From NCBI GenBank assembly GCA_013299045.1, contig JAAFJX010000030.1, positions 1 through 42,264 on the forward strand: DNA of 42,264 bases, given 5' to 3'. Below the pieces are notes generated by a model, which saw nothing but the letters and a program-made list of their open reading frames with translations, did not search any database and had not been told where the DNA came from. Both the position numbers and the translations under genes were made by a program. Source of the DNA: Cytophagales bacterium. GTDB taxonomy: Bacteria; Bacteroidota; Bacteroidia; Cytophagales; Bernardetiaceae. Below, in pieces: positions 9,079-17,759 of the stretch (positions are counted from its first letter, which is position 1; every line of letters begins with the position of its first letter).

Positions 9079-9996
9079 TTAAAATAGTTGAGCGTCGGAC
9101 GAGTCGTAGAAAGATGGCCGCTTCAAATTTGTTTGCAACAAGGCATTTAATTTTTGTATAAAAAAGTCTGCCAAATCGGGCGCATGGGTATTTTCGTAAT
9201 CGTGCAGCCAAAAATAAAGGCGTTGTAAGCCTTGCGAAAACCATGCTTGAATACGAAAAGCCCAATCTTCAAGGCGTTGAAAATCAGACAAATGTCTGTT
9301 GTTTGCTAAAAAACGAATGGCAGCTGTAGGGCTTGTAAGACGCATACTCAACACATCACGACGACCACTCGTATCGGTTATAATTGTGCCTACCCTATTC
9401 TGTACGATGAACTCAAAAAATGCTTCAATCTCCATGTTTTGTTGATACCATTGCGTATGACGCAATTCTAAAGACCAAGGAATTGGGGCATCAAAATCTA
9501 AGATATACTTCTTGAGTAAATTCATGCGGTTTGGCGCGAATCTATCTGATAGCTGCAAAAACGTAAGCCCTAAGCGCTCCTGAAAGCCCAAAATAGCATC
9601 GCAGAAGGCAGTATTTAGCTCTCGGACATTATTGAGTTGCTTATAATGGCTAATACTCTGAGGCACTTTGGGGCAGAATAAGAAATTGGGCGGTGTTGAG
9701 GCCAGCCAACGTAGCACCTGCTCGTGTGTGGGAATTTGGTAATGGGTAACATTAAGTTCTATGGTATTAAACTGCTGCGCATAGTACCTCAAAAAGTCTT
9801 TTTCGGCTGCTTTGTACGGAAAAATTCTACCACGCCATGCCTTGTGCGTCCATACGGGGCAGCCTATAAAGATATTCGGGGCATATTCCTGAGGCAAAAG
9901 CGGTGTCTGCCGAGCCAATACACGCGCCGTCATGGGGTGGTCGGGCGGTAGCTGGTGTACAATTCCGCTGGGGTCAAGCACTCTACCAAATTCCAT
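9079..9996 (-). CDS. DUF72-family protein (YecE-like)
   Basis: 305 residues, a usual length for DUF72 with a short N-terminal extension. The family core begins near residue 42 with 'IFIGCPVWTHKAWRGRIFP', followed by 'YYAQQFNTIELNVTHY', 'FLFCPKVPQSISH', 'LGLTFLQLSDRFAPN', 'WSLELRH' and a C-terminal 'LYFWLHDYEN'. These are the segments that make up the DUF72 barrel. No signal peptide, so cytoplasmic. The biochemical function of the family is not settled. It lies 7 bases after the hydrolase gene and 10 bases before the PAP2 gene, all on the minus strand, so the three are probably one transcript. Confidence 0.88.
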   Translation of the reverse strand: MEFGRVLDPSGIVHQLPPDHPMTARVLARQTPLLPQEYAPNIFIGCPVWTHKAWRGRIFPYKAAEKDFLRYYAQQFNTIELNVTHYQIPTHEQVLRWLASTPPNFLFCPKVPQSISHYKQLNNVRELNTAFCDAILGFQERLGLTFLQLSDRFAPNRMNLLKKYILDFDAPIPWSLELRHTQWYQQNMEIEAFFEFIVQNRVGTIITDTSGRRDVLSMRLTSPTAAIRFLANNRHLSDFQRLEDWAFRIQAWFSQGLQRLYFWLHDYENTHAPDLADFFIQKLNALLQTNLKRPSFYDSSDAQLF

Positions 9997-10003
9997 CTGT
10001 ATT

Positions 10004-10915
10004 TTATTTTTGCATTTTCAAAAAAGCCTCTATTTCCCCAAAATAAAGGTCAGGGCTATCTAGCCAGCCATAGTGGGCAGTGTTGTCCATAAATACAAGA
10101 CGCGCATTGGGGAAGGCGCTAGCTGTCTTTTCAGCTATGCTTGGCAGCAATACGTCCTGCCTTCCGTGTAAAACCAACACTGGGCGCTTAAAACTGGCGA
10201 ACTTCTGAGAATAGTCATAAGGCAGGGCTTCTAGGCTTTCAAAGACCCATGCGTTTATAGCATAATTGACTCGCGTCAAACGTTCCGCTAGCGTAGGTAT
10301 ATGCGCCCGATTTTGTAAATAGGGAACGGCCAGAATCTTAGCGCGAGCAAGACGGGTTTGGTAGCTGGTGTCGCCCACCTCAATCTTATTGCTCCAATAG
10401 TTGAGAGAGTCGCGTTCTTGCTGGCTGAGTTTTTTATCTATTTCGTTACCAATACTGCTCAAAAAGCTCAAATCCATGCCGCCCGAAGAAGAAAAAATGA
10501 GTTTATTGATGCTCTGTGGGTATTTATGTGCATAATAGGCTGCCATAATACCGCCAAAAGAATGACCCAGTATGGACCATGTCTTTATTTTGAGGGTTTT
10601 GCGCAGCGCTTCTATATCCTCGGCCATGTTGTCTATCGTAATGCTTTCAGCATTTGTTCGGGGCAGCTTAGACTTGCCCAAACCGCGCTGGTCATAAATA
10701 ATGCAACGGCTATGTTTGCTCAATTTTTCTGCTAAGTAAACAAACCCGTCGCTGTCCAGGCCAGGCCCACCATTGATGATGAGGAGTGGTTCTCCCTTCC
10801 CAAAAACGCGATAGTGAATAATTGCTTCACCATTTTTGGCAAACTGGCTCGTTTGGGCAAAAACCAAACCAGTTGCATAAAACCATAGAAAACATACGAA
10901 AAAGATGTATTTCAT
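10004..10915 (-). CDS. Exported alpha/beta hydrolase, proline iminopeptidase-like (S33)
   Basis: 303 residues with a signal peptide (MKYIFFVCFLWFYATGLVFAQ), so the enzyme is probably periplasmic. The oxyanion loop is NGGPG (residues 48-52), the nucleophile elbow is GHSFGG with Ser119, and the rest of the triad is Asp254 (HGRQD) and His281 (NTAHYGW). The HGGPG-like loop and the DQRGxGxS segment (residues 75-82) are typical of prolyl aminopeptidase-type S33 hydrolases; Asn in place of the first His is a small deviation. A peptidase or a small-ester hydrolase are both possible. It is the first gene of a three-gene minus-strand group, with a consensus -7 element about 50 bases upstream. Confidence 0.85.
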   Translation of the reverse strand: MKYIFFVCFLWFYATGLVFAQTSQFAKNGEAIIHYRVFGKGEPLLIINGGPGLDSDGFVYLAEKLSKHSRCIIYDQRGLGKSKLPRTNAESITIDNMAEDIEALRKTLKIKTWSILGHSFGGIMAAYYAHKYPQSINKLIFSSSGGMDLSFLSSIGNEIDKKLSQQERDSLNYWSNKIEVGDTSYQTRLARAKILAVPYLQNRAHIPTLAERLTRVNYAINAWVFESLEALPYDYSQKFASFKRPVLVLHGRQDVLLPSIAEKTASAFPNARLVFMDNTAHYGWLDSPDLYFGEIEAFLKMQK

Positions 10916-10965
10916 AAGGATAGTTCTTTTTTTGAGATGGATTATATAGTGAAAAAAGATACGTA

Positions 10966-10973
10966 CAAAATTA
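10966..10973 (-). promoter_or_regulatory. -7 promoter element (TAATTTTG) of hydrolase-DUF72-PAP2 genes
   Basis: On the minus strand TAATTTTG fits TAnnTTTG exactly and lies 50 bases upstream of the hydrolase ATG (10915). No TTG is found at the ideal upstream spacing, only a TGTTTA, so this is a half-supported promoter. Confidence 0.45.
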
Positions 10974-11096
10974 CTTATTTTAGATAAACACGCCTAGTTT
11001 GTCTGTTTATATTTTCAATAGGTCGCTGTCATGCTTAGAGCTGCCCAGTCATTTCGGCCTGTTTGGGTCTTCAACAGATGTTTTATCAGGGTTTTG

Positions 11097-12242
11097 CTAA
11101 ACTTGTGTTGGTCTTACCCCTCTGCTTACGCTCAGAATAACTCCAATAGTAACGCCAGTAAAAAGCAAAGATGTTCCGCCCATACTCAGAATGGGCAACG
11201 GCAAGCCTGTTATGGGCAAGAGTCCAACTGTTACGCCTATGTGTACCATAGCCTGCATAACCAAATAAAAAGCCAAGCCAGCAGACAAGAGGCCACCAAA
11301 AGCAGTGTCGCTGTGCGCCATAGCTTTCATTCCTCTAAAGAGTAAAATCAGATACAAGGCCACTACCACCAAGCCGCCAAGCATACCGTATTCTTCTACC
11401 AAAATAGCGAATACAAAATCTGAAAAAGGATAAGGCAAAATAGAGCGCTGGGTACTATTCCCTGGCCCCTTGCCTGTTACGCCGCCCGTAGCGATGGCGA
11501 CAAAAGCCTGCTGCGCCTGAAACGGCACATCAGAGCTCAGATATGCAGCCGTTCGGTTACGTACTGTGCCGCCGCGTTCGCCAAGTTTAAAGGCTACAAC
11601 ACCGGCCAAAGCGCCCACTAAACCCAGTATAAGCAAGTAACGAAGAGGCACACGCCCAATAAACATCACCACCATGCAGTTCAAAAACAACAAGGCACCA
11701 CCTGAAAAATCGCTCAAACTAATTAAGCAACAAATAAGCCCACACCAGAAAAGAACAGGCATAATGGCACGTTGAAATTCTTTAATGTTGCGTTGGCGCT
11801 TAGAAAGCATAGAGGCTGTATTGGCAATAAGGGCAAAACCAGCTAAGTCAGAGGGCTGAAAAGTTTGATTGATGAATGGAATTGTGAGCCAACGTGTGGC
11901 TTCATTGACGGTAGTACCAAACTTGAGCGTGATAAGCAACAGAGGAACAGAAGCCAGAAGCGCAAAGCGCGACAGCCGCGAATAGTAACGGTAATCAATA
12001 TTATGACAAACCCAAATAGCCAAAAAGCAGAATACCATGAGCAGTGCGTGCTTGAATAGATAATACTCCATGTTTTGGTCGGCTCTTTTGAATGCCAACG
12101 TGCCAGTAGCGCTATAAACTACTAAAATGCTGATGATTGAAAGCATCAAAACAACCAACCAAATAATGGGGTCGCCCTTTAGGTAGCGTGAAAATACCCA
12201 TTTTTCTGGCTGATTCGCCGCGTTTTCAGAAGTTCCGTTCAT
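11097..12242 (-). CDS. ftsW: FtsW-type peptidoglycan glycosyltransferase (SEDS family)
   Basis: 381 residues with about ten membrane helices. SEDS hallmarks: an early TM1 with 'IISILVVYSATGTLAF', 'ATRWLTIPFINQTFQPSDLAG' where other SEDS proteins have 'RWL..G...QPSEL.K', and in the large extracytoplasmic loop 'ILPYPFSDFVFAILVEEYG', which contains the catalytic-type Asp (SDF). The end has 'GLLPITGLPLPILSMGGTSLL', the family's last signature. The 'YPFSDFVFAILVEEYG' form is the FtsW type of Bacteroidota, not RodA, so septal cell-wall synthesis is the likely role. It normally lies among division and cell-wall genes (murD, murG); here its neighbours are not of that cluster. No signal at the stop is clear. 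Confidence 0.86.
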   Translation of the reverse strand: MNGTSENAANQPEKWVFSRYLKGDPIIWLVVLMLSIISILVVYSATGTLAFKRADQNMEYYLFKHALLMVFCFLAIWVCHNIDYRYYSRLSRFALLASVPLLLITLKFGTTVNEATRWLTIPFINQTFQPSDLAGFALIANTASMLSKRQRNIKEFQRAIMPVLFWCGLICCLISLSDFSGGALLFLNCMVVMFIGRVPLRYLLILGLVGALAGVVAFKLGERGGTVRNRTAAYLSSDVPFQAQQAFVAIATGGVTGKGPGNSTQRSILPYPFSDFVFAILVEEYGMLGGLVVVALYLILLFRGMKAMAHSDTAFGGLLSAGLAFYLVMQAMVHIGVTVGLLPITGLPLPILSMGGTSLLFTGVTIGVILSVSRGVRPTQV

Positions 12243-12304
12243 TCTTTAAGAGTATCAATAAAGGCTAAAAGCCTCATGGTGTTGCTTTGGAACGGCAATT
12301 ATAC

Positions 12305-12343
12305 AAAAAAAAGCCCAAAAGCACCAGCCTTTGAACTTTTTTT
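12305..12343 (-). terminator. Rho-independent terminator of the small Spy-like gene
   Basis: On the minus strand, just after the stop of the Spy-like gene: stem CAAAGGC / GCTTTTG around a TGGT loop (one G.T pair), extended at its base by an A-run pairing with a T-run, and ending in GGC plus eight T's. Its T-tract at 12305-12312 lies about 60 bases before the ftsW start, so it separates the two genes. Confidence 0.6.
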
Positions 12344-12362
12344 GCTGTTTTTAGAAACAGGC

Positions 12363-12785
12363 TTATATCTCGTCTTCGGCTTCGTCTTGCGCTTCTTCGG
12401 TACTGGCAGCCTCTTTAGTGCTTTTTTTGGCATCACGTTTGGCCTTTGCCTTTTCGCGAGCTTTTTTGCGCATCTCTTCCCACTTCGCGTATTGCTCTTG
12501 GTTTAAGATACTCTTCATCTCAGTCTGATAAACGGTTCTAGCAGTTTTTATGCTGTTTTTATCAGCGGGTTGCACGCTTCGGGCCTTATCAAAAGCAGTG
12601 AATTTAACCAACATGGCTGCGCTCACCTTGGCAGCTTGCTCGGCAGAAAGAGCTAGTTTTTGAGTCAAAGCTGTGCTGCGCTTGGTGGCGCGCTCTTGCG
12701 GTGTTCCTTTCGGATTGCTACTTTGAGCAAAAGTTGCGAACGCAAGGACAAACATCAATGAAAGGCTTAAAATAACTGTTTTCAT
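12363..12785 (-). CDS. Small exported Spy/LTxxQ-like protein
   Basis: 140 residues from the ATG at 12785; the frame is open further upstream, but this ATG begins a clean signal peptide ending in ATFAQ. The mature protein is helical and highly charged. It carries 'LALSAEQAAKVSAAM' and later 'ILNQEQYAKWEEM', which resemble the paired LTxxQ segments of Spy/CpxP-type periplasmic proteins, and ends in a Lys/Arg-rich then Glu/Asp/Ala-rich tail. A periplasmic chaperone-like or stress role is suggested by this likeness only. A good terminator follows the gene. Confidence 0.7.
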   Translation of the reverse strand: MKTVILSLSLMFVLAFATFAQSSNPKGTPQERATKRSTALTQKLALSAEQAAKVSAAMLVKFTAFDKARSVQPADKNSIKTARTVYQTEMKSILNQEQYAKWEEMRKKAREKAKAKRDAKKSTKEAASTEEAQDEAEDEI

Positions 12786-12884
12786 TTTTATTGGATATTT
12801 TTGGTGGAAACAACTATTCACTTAGAACGCAAACACCCCATAAGGTTTAAAACAGAAATAGGATATATTAGAAAAGCTCTGTCT

Positions 12885-13691
12885 CTACCCTACACCCAGC
12901 ACTTTTTTAGGCCACTTGTAAAGCATAAGCCACACATAGCCCTGAACAGGCTTGGGGCTGTTAGCAAACACGCGGTCGCGCCAAGCCTCATAACGACTTT
13001 GCACACCGCGCCGCTTGAAATCTACTTTCAGGTTTTCTTTTTCTAACAATGGCAAAACTGACCGCATCCATTTGCCTTTTAGAACGGCTGTACAAAAATA
13101 TGGAACTGGGTAGTGGCCGTTGTGGTAGTGGGTATAAACACTCAAAAAAAGTTTATCCAGTTTTTGGGCGCGCTTTGTACCCTCAAGTTCAAACTGCCAA
13201 ATATTTTCAGTTTCATCAATGAGTTGTAGCAGCGTATTGCGTTCCCATATAGCCGCTTGGCAGGAAATGCGGTAGTCTGCATTTTGAGAAACAAGCCCTA
13301 CTTGTGGATAGGCTTTGTAGGGGCGGTCGGGGCCTGGGGTAGGAAAAATCCGCATAAGCCCCGCCTTTTCTTGTCTTTGAATGGTCAGAACTTCCTCAAT
13401 ATCAGCCTCTAGAACAGGCTTTTCTAAGAAAAAGTCATCTTGAAGAAAGAGAACATAGGGGGTTTGGATTTGCTCTACGGCATACTTCAAGCGAAAAGAC
13501 CACGCCAAGCCCTTGCCAGGTGTAAGCGGCACAAAACCAGCTTCTTGGACAGGATTGGCATCAGTACAAAAAAATTTGGGATAAGAACAATTAGGCCAAT
13601 AACGTTTAAAGAGCGTAAAGAAAGGCTTCCAAACATCATCAAAAGGGTCGCAGGACATCACCAAAACGGACAGGTCAGTAGAAGCTGGCAT
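12885..13691 (-). CDS. Glycosyltransferase-like protein (GT-A type)
   Basis: 268 residues, no signal peptide or membrane helix. The N-terminus 'LSVLVMSCDPFDDVWKPFF' is a Rossmann-like opening. 'YVLFLQDDFFLEKP' gives a DxD-like metal/nucleotide-sugar site (Asp85-Asp86) as in GT-A glycosyltransferases. The C-terminal third ('YHNGHYPVPYFCTAVLKGKWMRS') looks like an acceptor-binding part, and a hydrophobic patch near the end could touch the membrane. It starts 32 bases after the kup stop on the same strand, so it is probably cotranscribed with kup. Sugar and acceptor are unknown. Confidence 0.65.
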   Translation of the reverse strand: MPASTDLSVLVMSCDPFDDVWKPFFTLFKRYWPNCSYPKFFCTDANPVQEAGFVPLTPGKGLAWSFRLKYAVEQIQTPYVLFLQDDFFLEKPVLEADIEEVLTIQRQEKAGLMRIFPTPGPDRPYKAYPQVGLVSQNADYRISCQAAIWERNTLLQLIDETENIWQFELEGTKRAQKLDKLFLSVYTHYHNGHYPVPYFCTAVLKGKWMRSVLPLLEKENLKVDFKRRGVQSRYEAWRDRVFANSPKPVQGYVWLMLYKWPKKVLGVG

Positions 13692-13723
13692 GAGTACTAG
13701 TGGGCTAGGTTCAAGAAAATAGG

Positions 13724-15685
13724 TTAGTGGTCTCGCCGAACGAGTTTGCGCGTTTCGTATGGGTTGATAACAAGCGGTGCATCTTCAATTTTGATGTTAT
13801 TGGGGTCTATGCCAAACCATTCATCTTCAGAAATTGTAAGTTTTTTGACACGATAGAACCAGTTGAGCAGGAAGTCTTGATAACCACTCAAAAGACTGTC
13901 GTGCGAAACGGAGCGACGCATAACGATAAATTGAATATCGCCTGTGCGGGTTTCAAGTACTACCTCCTCGTATCCCTGAGCAGCAGGTGTAATCTCTATC
14001 TCATTGGTTTTTACTAGGTCTGCAATGATGTTGCGCATATAGTAGTCTATACGCATATCCACACGAAAGCCCAGCTTAAAGGTCAGGCGTATCATATTTT
14101 TAGCATTCGGGAATCTATGAACGCTGTATTCTTCTGTATGAGGTTGGTTATCCGTATCCACGTGTACAAACCAGTACATATCTGCTCGTTTGGGGTGGTG
14201 GTCAAAAATAGATTCCAAAATTCGCATTTCTACCATTTGTGGGCTATCCGAACTGGTTAGATAGACCAAGTTTTCAGTGAGTTTAGGAATGGCTTTATCA
14301 TCGCTGAGTCTTTCTATATGCGGAACATAGCGTTCAATATTCTCCATTTCAGTCAGTTCCTTTTTCAGCAAATGAACGTTTAGCCACATATGCATAACGT
14401 ACCATATAAAGCCTGCCAATACCAAAGATACATAACCTCCGTGCATGAACTTAGCTAAGTTAGAAACCAAGAAGCAGCCCTCTATAGCCAAGAACAACAA
14501 TCCAAACAGAGTCAGCAGAAAAGGATTCCAGCCTTTGGCATGGAAATAGGCTAATAACAGAATGGTGGTCATTAGCATCGTAACCGTGATGGCTAAGCCA
14601 TAGGCGGCTTCCATGTGTTCAGACTTCTGGAAATACAACACGACACCAATACAGCCCAAAAGCAAGAGCCAGTTGATGCTGGGTATATAAATCTGGCCAC
14701 GTATGTTGGTAGGATAAACAATTTCTACCTTCGGCCAAAGGTTCAGGCGCATGGCTTCGCTTACGAGGGTATAAGAGCCAGAAATAAGCGCCTGGCTCGC
14801 CACAATAGCAGCCAAAGTAGCCATAACAATTCCAAAGACCAAGAAGCCTTCTGGCATCATAGCAAAGAAAGGATTGGCCTTTCCCAAAAATTTATTATCC
14901 TGATTCAGTAGCCAAGCACCTTGCCCAAAATAATTCAACAAGAGGCATATCTTAACAAAGAACCATGTAATCTGTATATTCTTGCGCCCACAGTGCCCTA
15001 AATCCGAATAGAGCGCCTCCGCTCCTGTTGTACATAAAAAAACAAAGCCTAAAAGCCCAAAGCCAGCAGGATATTCCATGAGCAATTTGTACGCATTCAC
15101 GGGGTTGATAGCCTCTAACACGATAGACCATGAGCCGCCCAAATTGTAAATGCCCACAGCGGCCAGCATACCAAACCAACCCAACATAATAGGCCCAAAA
15201 AATTTGCCTATCATGGACGTACCGAAGCTCTGCATGACAAAAATTGCTATAATGACAAGAATAACAATGGGAACGACGGGAATATCGGCGCGTAATTTAT
15301 CCAATCCTTCTATGGCCGAAGTTACAGTGATGGGTGGAGTGATAATACCATCGGCCAGCAGCATACTGCCGCCTATCATGGCCACAACAGTTAAGCCTGG
15401 ACGGTGGGCGCGGACAAGTGTATAAAGAGAAAATATACCGCCTTCGCCGTTGTTATCGGCTCGTAATGTGAGCAAAACGTATTTGAGTGTCGTTTGTAAT
15501 GTGAGCGTCCAGAACACGCAGGACAAGCCACCCAGTACGAGGCTCTCAGTAATTTCACGCGTGCCGACAATGGACTTAAATACATAGAGCGGCGAGGTGC
15601 CAATATCGCCAAAAATAATGCCTAATGTTACTAATAATGCACCTGCACTAACTTTGTTGGTACTATGACCATCTGAACTACTCAT
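13724..15685 (-). CDS. kup: Kup-type low-affinity potassium transporter
   Basis: 653 residues from the ATG at 15685. The signature 'GIIFGDIGTSPLYVF' lies in TM1 and 'NNGEGGIFSLYTLVRAH' follows TM2. About twelve membrane helices run to roughly residue 440, then a long cytoplasmic domain of about 200 residues. This is the KUP/HAK/KT family, which takes up K+ with protons. The start was chosen because a consensus -7 promoter element lies at 15708-15715; the in-frame TTG at 15721 would be upstream of the transcription start. A glycosyltransferase-like gene follows after 32 bases. The length is normal for the family. Confidence 0.93.
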   Translation of the reverse strand: MSSSDGHSTNKVSAGALLVTLGIIFGDIGTSPLYVFKSIVGTREITESLVLGGLSCVFWTLTLQTTLKYVLLTLRADNNGEGGIFSLYTLVRAHRPGLTVVAMIGGSMLLADGIITPPITVTSAIEGLDKLRADIPVVPIVILVIIAIFVMQSFGTSMIGKFFGPIMLGWFGMLAAVGIYNLGGSWSIVLEAINPVNAYKLLMEYPAGFGLLGFVFLCTTGAEALYSDLGHCGRKNIQITWFFVKICLLLNYFGQGAWLLNQDNKFLGKANPFFAMMPEGFLVFGIVMATLAAIVASQALISGSYTLVSEAMRLNLWPKVEIVYPTNIRGQIYIPSINWLLLLGCIGVVLYFQKSEHMEAAYGLAITVTMLMTTILLLAYFHAKGWNPFLLTLFGLLFLAIEGCFLVSNLAKFMHGGYVSLVLAGFIWYVMHMWLNVHLLKKELTEMENIERYVPHIERLSDDKAIPKLTENLVYLTSSDSPQMVEMRILESIFDHHPKRADMYWFVHVDTDNQPHTEEYSVHRFPNAKNMIRLTFKLGFRVDMRIDYYMRNIIADLVKTNEIEITPAAQGYEEVVLETRTGDIQFIVMRRSVSHDSLLSGYQDFLLNWFYRVKKLTISEDEWFGIDPNNIKIEDAPLVINPYETRKLVRRDH

Positions 15686-15707
15686 AAGAAAGGATAAATT
15701 TTGCCCG

Positions 15708-15715
15708 CAAAGGTA
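15708..15715 (-). promoter_or_regulatory. -7 promoter element (TACCTTTG) of kup
   Basis: Minus-strand TACCTTTG, an exact TAnnTTTG match, 23 bases before the kup ATG; the leader would be only about 15-17 nt. A canonical -33 TTTG at 19-21 nt spacing is not evident. The element decides the kup start in favour of 15685. Confidence 0.55.
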
Positions 15716-15721
15716 GAGCAA

Positions 15722-16014
15722 CTTTAGGATATTTTAACTATGCGAAGCAAACATTCTCTCAAGTATCCTGCTTCATTACATTTTAGCAAAGCTATTTATT
15801 ATATAAAAAAATTACAAACTTTACTAAAATACTTTTAGTCTAGCATACAAATTTTAGGTTTGCAGGATTAAGTAAGATATAGAAATAAGGTTATGCTTGT
15901 CGTCTGAGTGGCGTGGATTGTTTTTTTTGCATCTCAAAGATAAGTTTTGAGCTAAAACATTCTCACCCTAAATATTTGTTCAGGACATAGCTAATTGGAA
16001 ACATCAATCATACA
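15722..16014. other. Intergenic region between kup and lpdA, no gene seen
   Basis: AT-rich stretch with poly-T and poly-A runs. No frame with a credible start and protein-like composition on either strand. It holds the upstream region of kup on its left side. Confidence 0.5.
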
Positions 16015-16060
16015 AAAACATCAGCCATCATTTGCAAGAAAGAGCTATGACTGATGTTTT
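16015..16060 (-). terminator. Hairpin downstream of lpdA, possible terminator
   Basis: Inverted repeat AAAACATCAG (16015-16024) / CTGATGTTTT (16051-16060). It extends inward across one mismatch by CAT/ATG, giving about 13 pairs around a loop of about 18 nt. In the direction of lpdA transcription the hairpin ends in TTTTTG, a short T-run, 60-100 bases after the lpdA stop. The loop is long for an intrinsic terminator, so this is a moderate call. Confidence 0.42.
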
Positions 16061-16121
16061 AAAACTGCAAGTATTTAGTTTTAAGATTAAACCGCAATGA
16101 TTATGGCACGGTTCTTCTCCT

Positions 16122-17513
16122 CTAAATGTGTATTACCTCGCCATAAGCTGCCGCCGCGGCTTCCATAATGGCCTCTGACATAGTAGGGTGGGGGTGAACC
16201 GCTTTGATAATATCTGGGCCGGTGGTTTCTAATTTACGAGCCACAACCACCTCTGCCACCATTTCCGTAACGTTTGCGCCTATCATGTGTGCGCCGAGCC
16301 ACTCGCCATATTTGGCATCAAAAATTACTTTTACGAAGCCGTCTTTTGCTCCAGCAGCACTAGCCTTGCCAGAAGCCGCGAATGGGAACTTACCCACTTT
16401 CACCTCATAACCAGCCGCTTTGGCTTGCTCTTCGGTCATGCCCACCGAGGCTATTTCGGGCGAACAATAGGTACAGCCTGGTATATTGCCGTAATTGAGG
16501 GCTTCTGGGTGGTGCCCCGCAATGTTTTCTACGCAGATGATGCCTTCAGCAGAGGCTACGTGCGCTAGAGCAGGCCCACGCACAATGTCGCCTATGGCAT
16601 ACACACCAGCTATATTGGTGCGATAGAAGTCGTCCACGAGGACTTTGCCCTTTTCGGTTTTAACGCCCACTTGCTCTAAACCTAAGTTCTCTAGATTGGT
16701 TACTACACCCACAGCCGAAAGAACGAGGTCGCATTCAATGACAGCAGCGCCATTAGTGCCCTTTGTGTGGACTTTACAGCCTTCGCCAGAAGTGTCTACA
16801 GATGTAACCTCGGTGTTGGTAAGAATGTCCATTCCTGCCTTTTTGAAGTTCTTTTCAAGTTCTTTGGACACATCAGCGTCCTCAACAGGTACAATGCGTG
16901 GCATAAACTCCACGATAGTAACCTTTGTGCCCATTGTATTATAGAAATAGGCAAATTCTACCCCAATAGCACCTGAACCTACAATAACCATCGATTTAGG
17001 CTTGCTAGGTAGCACCATGGCCTGGCGGTAACCAATAATTTTTTTGCCGTCGATGGGCATGGTGGGCAATTCTCTAGAACGCCCGCCAGTAGCCAAAATA
17101 ATATGTTTGGCTGTATAATTTTTCTTTTGGCCACTTGCGTCTGTTACTTCCACACTCTCTTTGGAAAGCAATTGAGCTGTGCCCATAATTTTTTCAATTT
17201 TGTTTTTTCTAAACAAAAACTCAATGCCTTTGCTCATGCCACCCGCCACATCACGGCTGCGCTTAACTACCCCATCAAAATCGGCTTCTGCACCATTGAC
17301 CTTGATGCCATAGTCTGAGGCGTGTTTGATATATTCATACACTTGCGCGCTTTTTAAAAGTGCTTTGGTGGGAATACAGCCCCAATTTAAACAAATACCG
17401 CCAAGCGCTTCGCGTTCTATAACGCCTACTTTCAATCCAAGCTGAGAAGCGCGAATAGCAGCTACGTAACCGCCGGGGCCAGCCCCAATTACCAATACAT
17501 CAAAATTAGACAT
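16122..17513 (-). CDS. lpdA: Dihydrolipoyl dehydrogenase (E3)
   Basis: 463 residues. FAD-binding 'DVLVIGAGPGGYVAAIRA' lies at residues 5-22. The redox disulfide is in 'GGICLNWGCIPTK' with Cys41 and Cys46. An NAD-binding 'MVIVGSGAIGVEFAYFY' lies in the middle, and the C-terminal active-site segment HPHPTMSE has His442, Pro443 and Glu447. The enzyme reoxidises lipoyl groups of the 2-oxoacid dehydrogenase complexes (and of the glycine cleavage system) with NAD+. The ATG at 17513 was chosen because family members begin right before this FAD motif; an upstream in-frame TTG at 17549 overlaps a likely promoter. It stands alone, without E1/E2 genes next to it. lipB, which supplies lipoyl groups, lies 15 kb away in the same window. 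Confidence 0.95.
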   Translation of the reverse strand: MSNFDVLVIGAGPGGYVAAIRASQLGLKVGVIEREALGGICLNWGCIPTKALLKSAQVYEYIKHASDYGIKVNGAEADFDGVVKRSRDVAGGMSKGIEFLFRKNKIEKIMGTAQLLSKESVEVTDASGQKKNYTAKHIILATGGRSRELPTMPIDGKKIIGYRQAMVLPSKPKSMVIVGSGAIGVEFAYFYNTMGTKVTIVEFMPRIVPVEDADVSKELEKNFKKAGMDILTNTEVTSVDTSGEGCKVHTKGTNGAAVIECDLVLSAVGVVTNLENLGLEQVGVKTEKGKVLVDDFYRTNIAGVYAIGDIVRGPALAHVASAEGIICVENIAGHHPEALNYGNIPGCTYCSPEIASVGMTEEQAKAAGYEVKVGKFPFAASGKASAAGAKDGFVKVIFDAKYGEWLGAHMIGANVTEMVAEVVVARKLETTGPDIIKAVHPHPTMSEAIMEAAAAAYGEVIHI

Positions 17514-17546
17514 GAAGACTTCTGGTTTTATGATTCTTAATTTGGC

Positions 17547-17577
17547 CAAATTAATGTAGTCTTAGCCAAAAAAGCAA
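17547..17577 (-). promoter_or_regulatory. Probable promoter of lpdA
   Basis: Minus strand: TTG (17577-17575), 20 bases, then TTAATTTG (17554-17547), which differs from TAnnTTTG in one position. It lies about 34 bases before the ATG at 17513. Confidence 0.38.
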
Positions 17578-17642
17578 CACAATGATTTGTTTTCTGCAAA
17601 AAAAATGTTAAAACATGATAAAAGAAAGGCTTGGTCTATTCT

Positions 17643-17689
17643 TGATTTAGGCTTTGACGGCCGTCTTATGCTAAATGGTATCTAAATCA
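17643..17689. repeat. Nested inverted repeat between CHAT operon and lpdA
   Basis: Outer arms TGATTTAG (17643-17650) and CTAAATCA (17682-17689) enclose a perfect 10-base palindrome GACGGCCGTC (17656-17665), which is GC-rich in otherwise AT-rich surroundings. It lies about 70 bases past the last CHAT gene's stop and about 65 bases upstream of the lpdA promoter. No T-run follows on the minus strand, so it is not a plain intrinsic terminator. It could be an operator or an attenuating structure. Confidence 0.4.
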
Positions 17690-17759
17690 GGGTTTAAAAT
17701 AGCTGAATGTTTCTTTAAAGTAGTAAGATTGTAAACAAAACTGTTTGACAAGTTACTTC

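Noticed and set aside
11031-11345. Plus-strand 104-codon frame over the end of ftsW
   Set aside because: It runs antisense to a well-conserved SEDS protein and has a composition (Ser/Gln/Asn-rich) typical of a shadow frame.
15686-15721. Longer kup start at TTG 15721
   Set aside because: The -7 promoter element (15708-15715) lies inside it, and the added residues have no family match. The same reasoning applies to TTG starts at 33706 (fabI), 33924 (purC) and 40555 (lysC).
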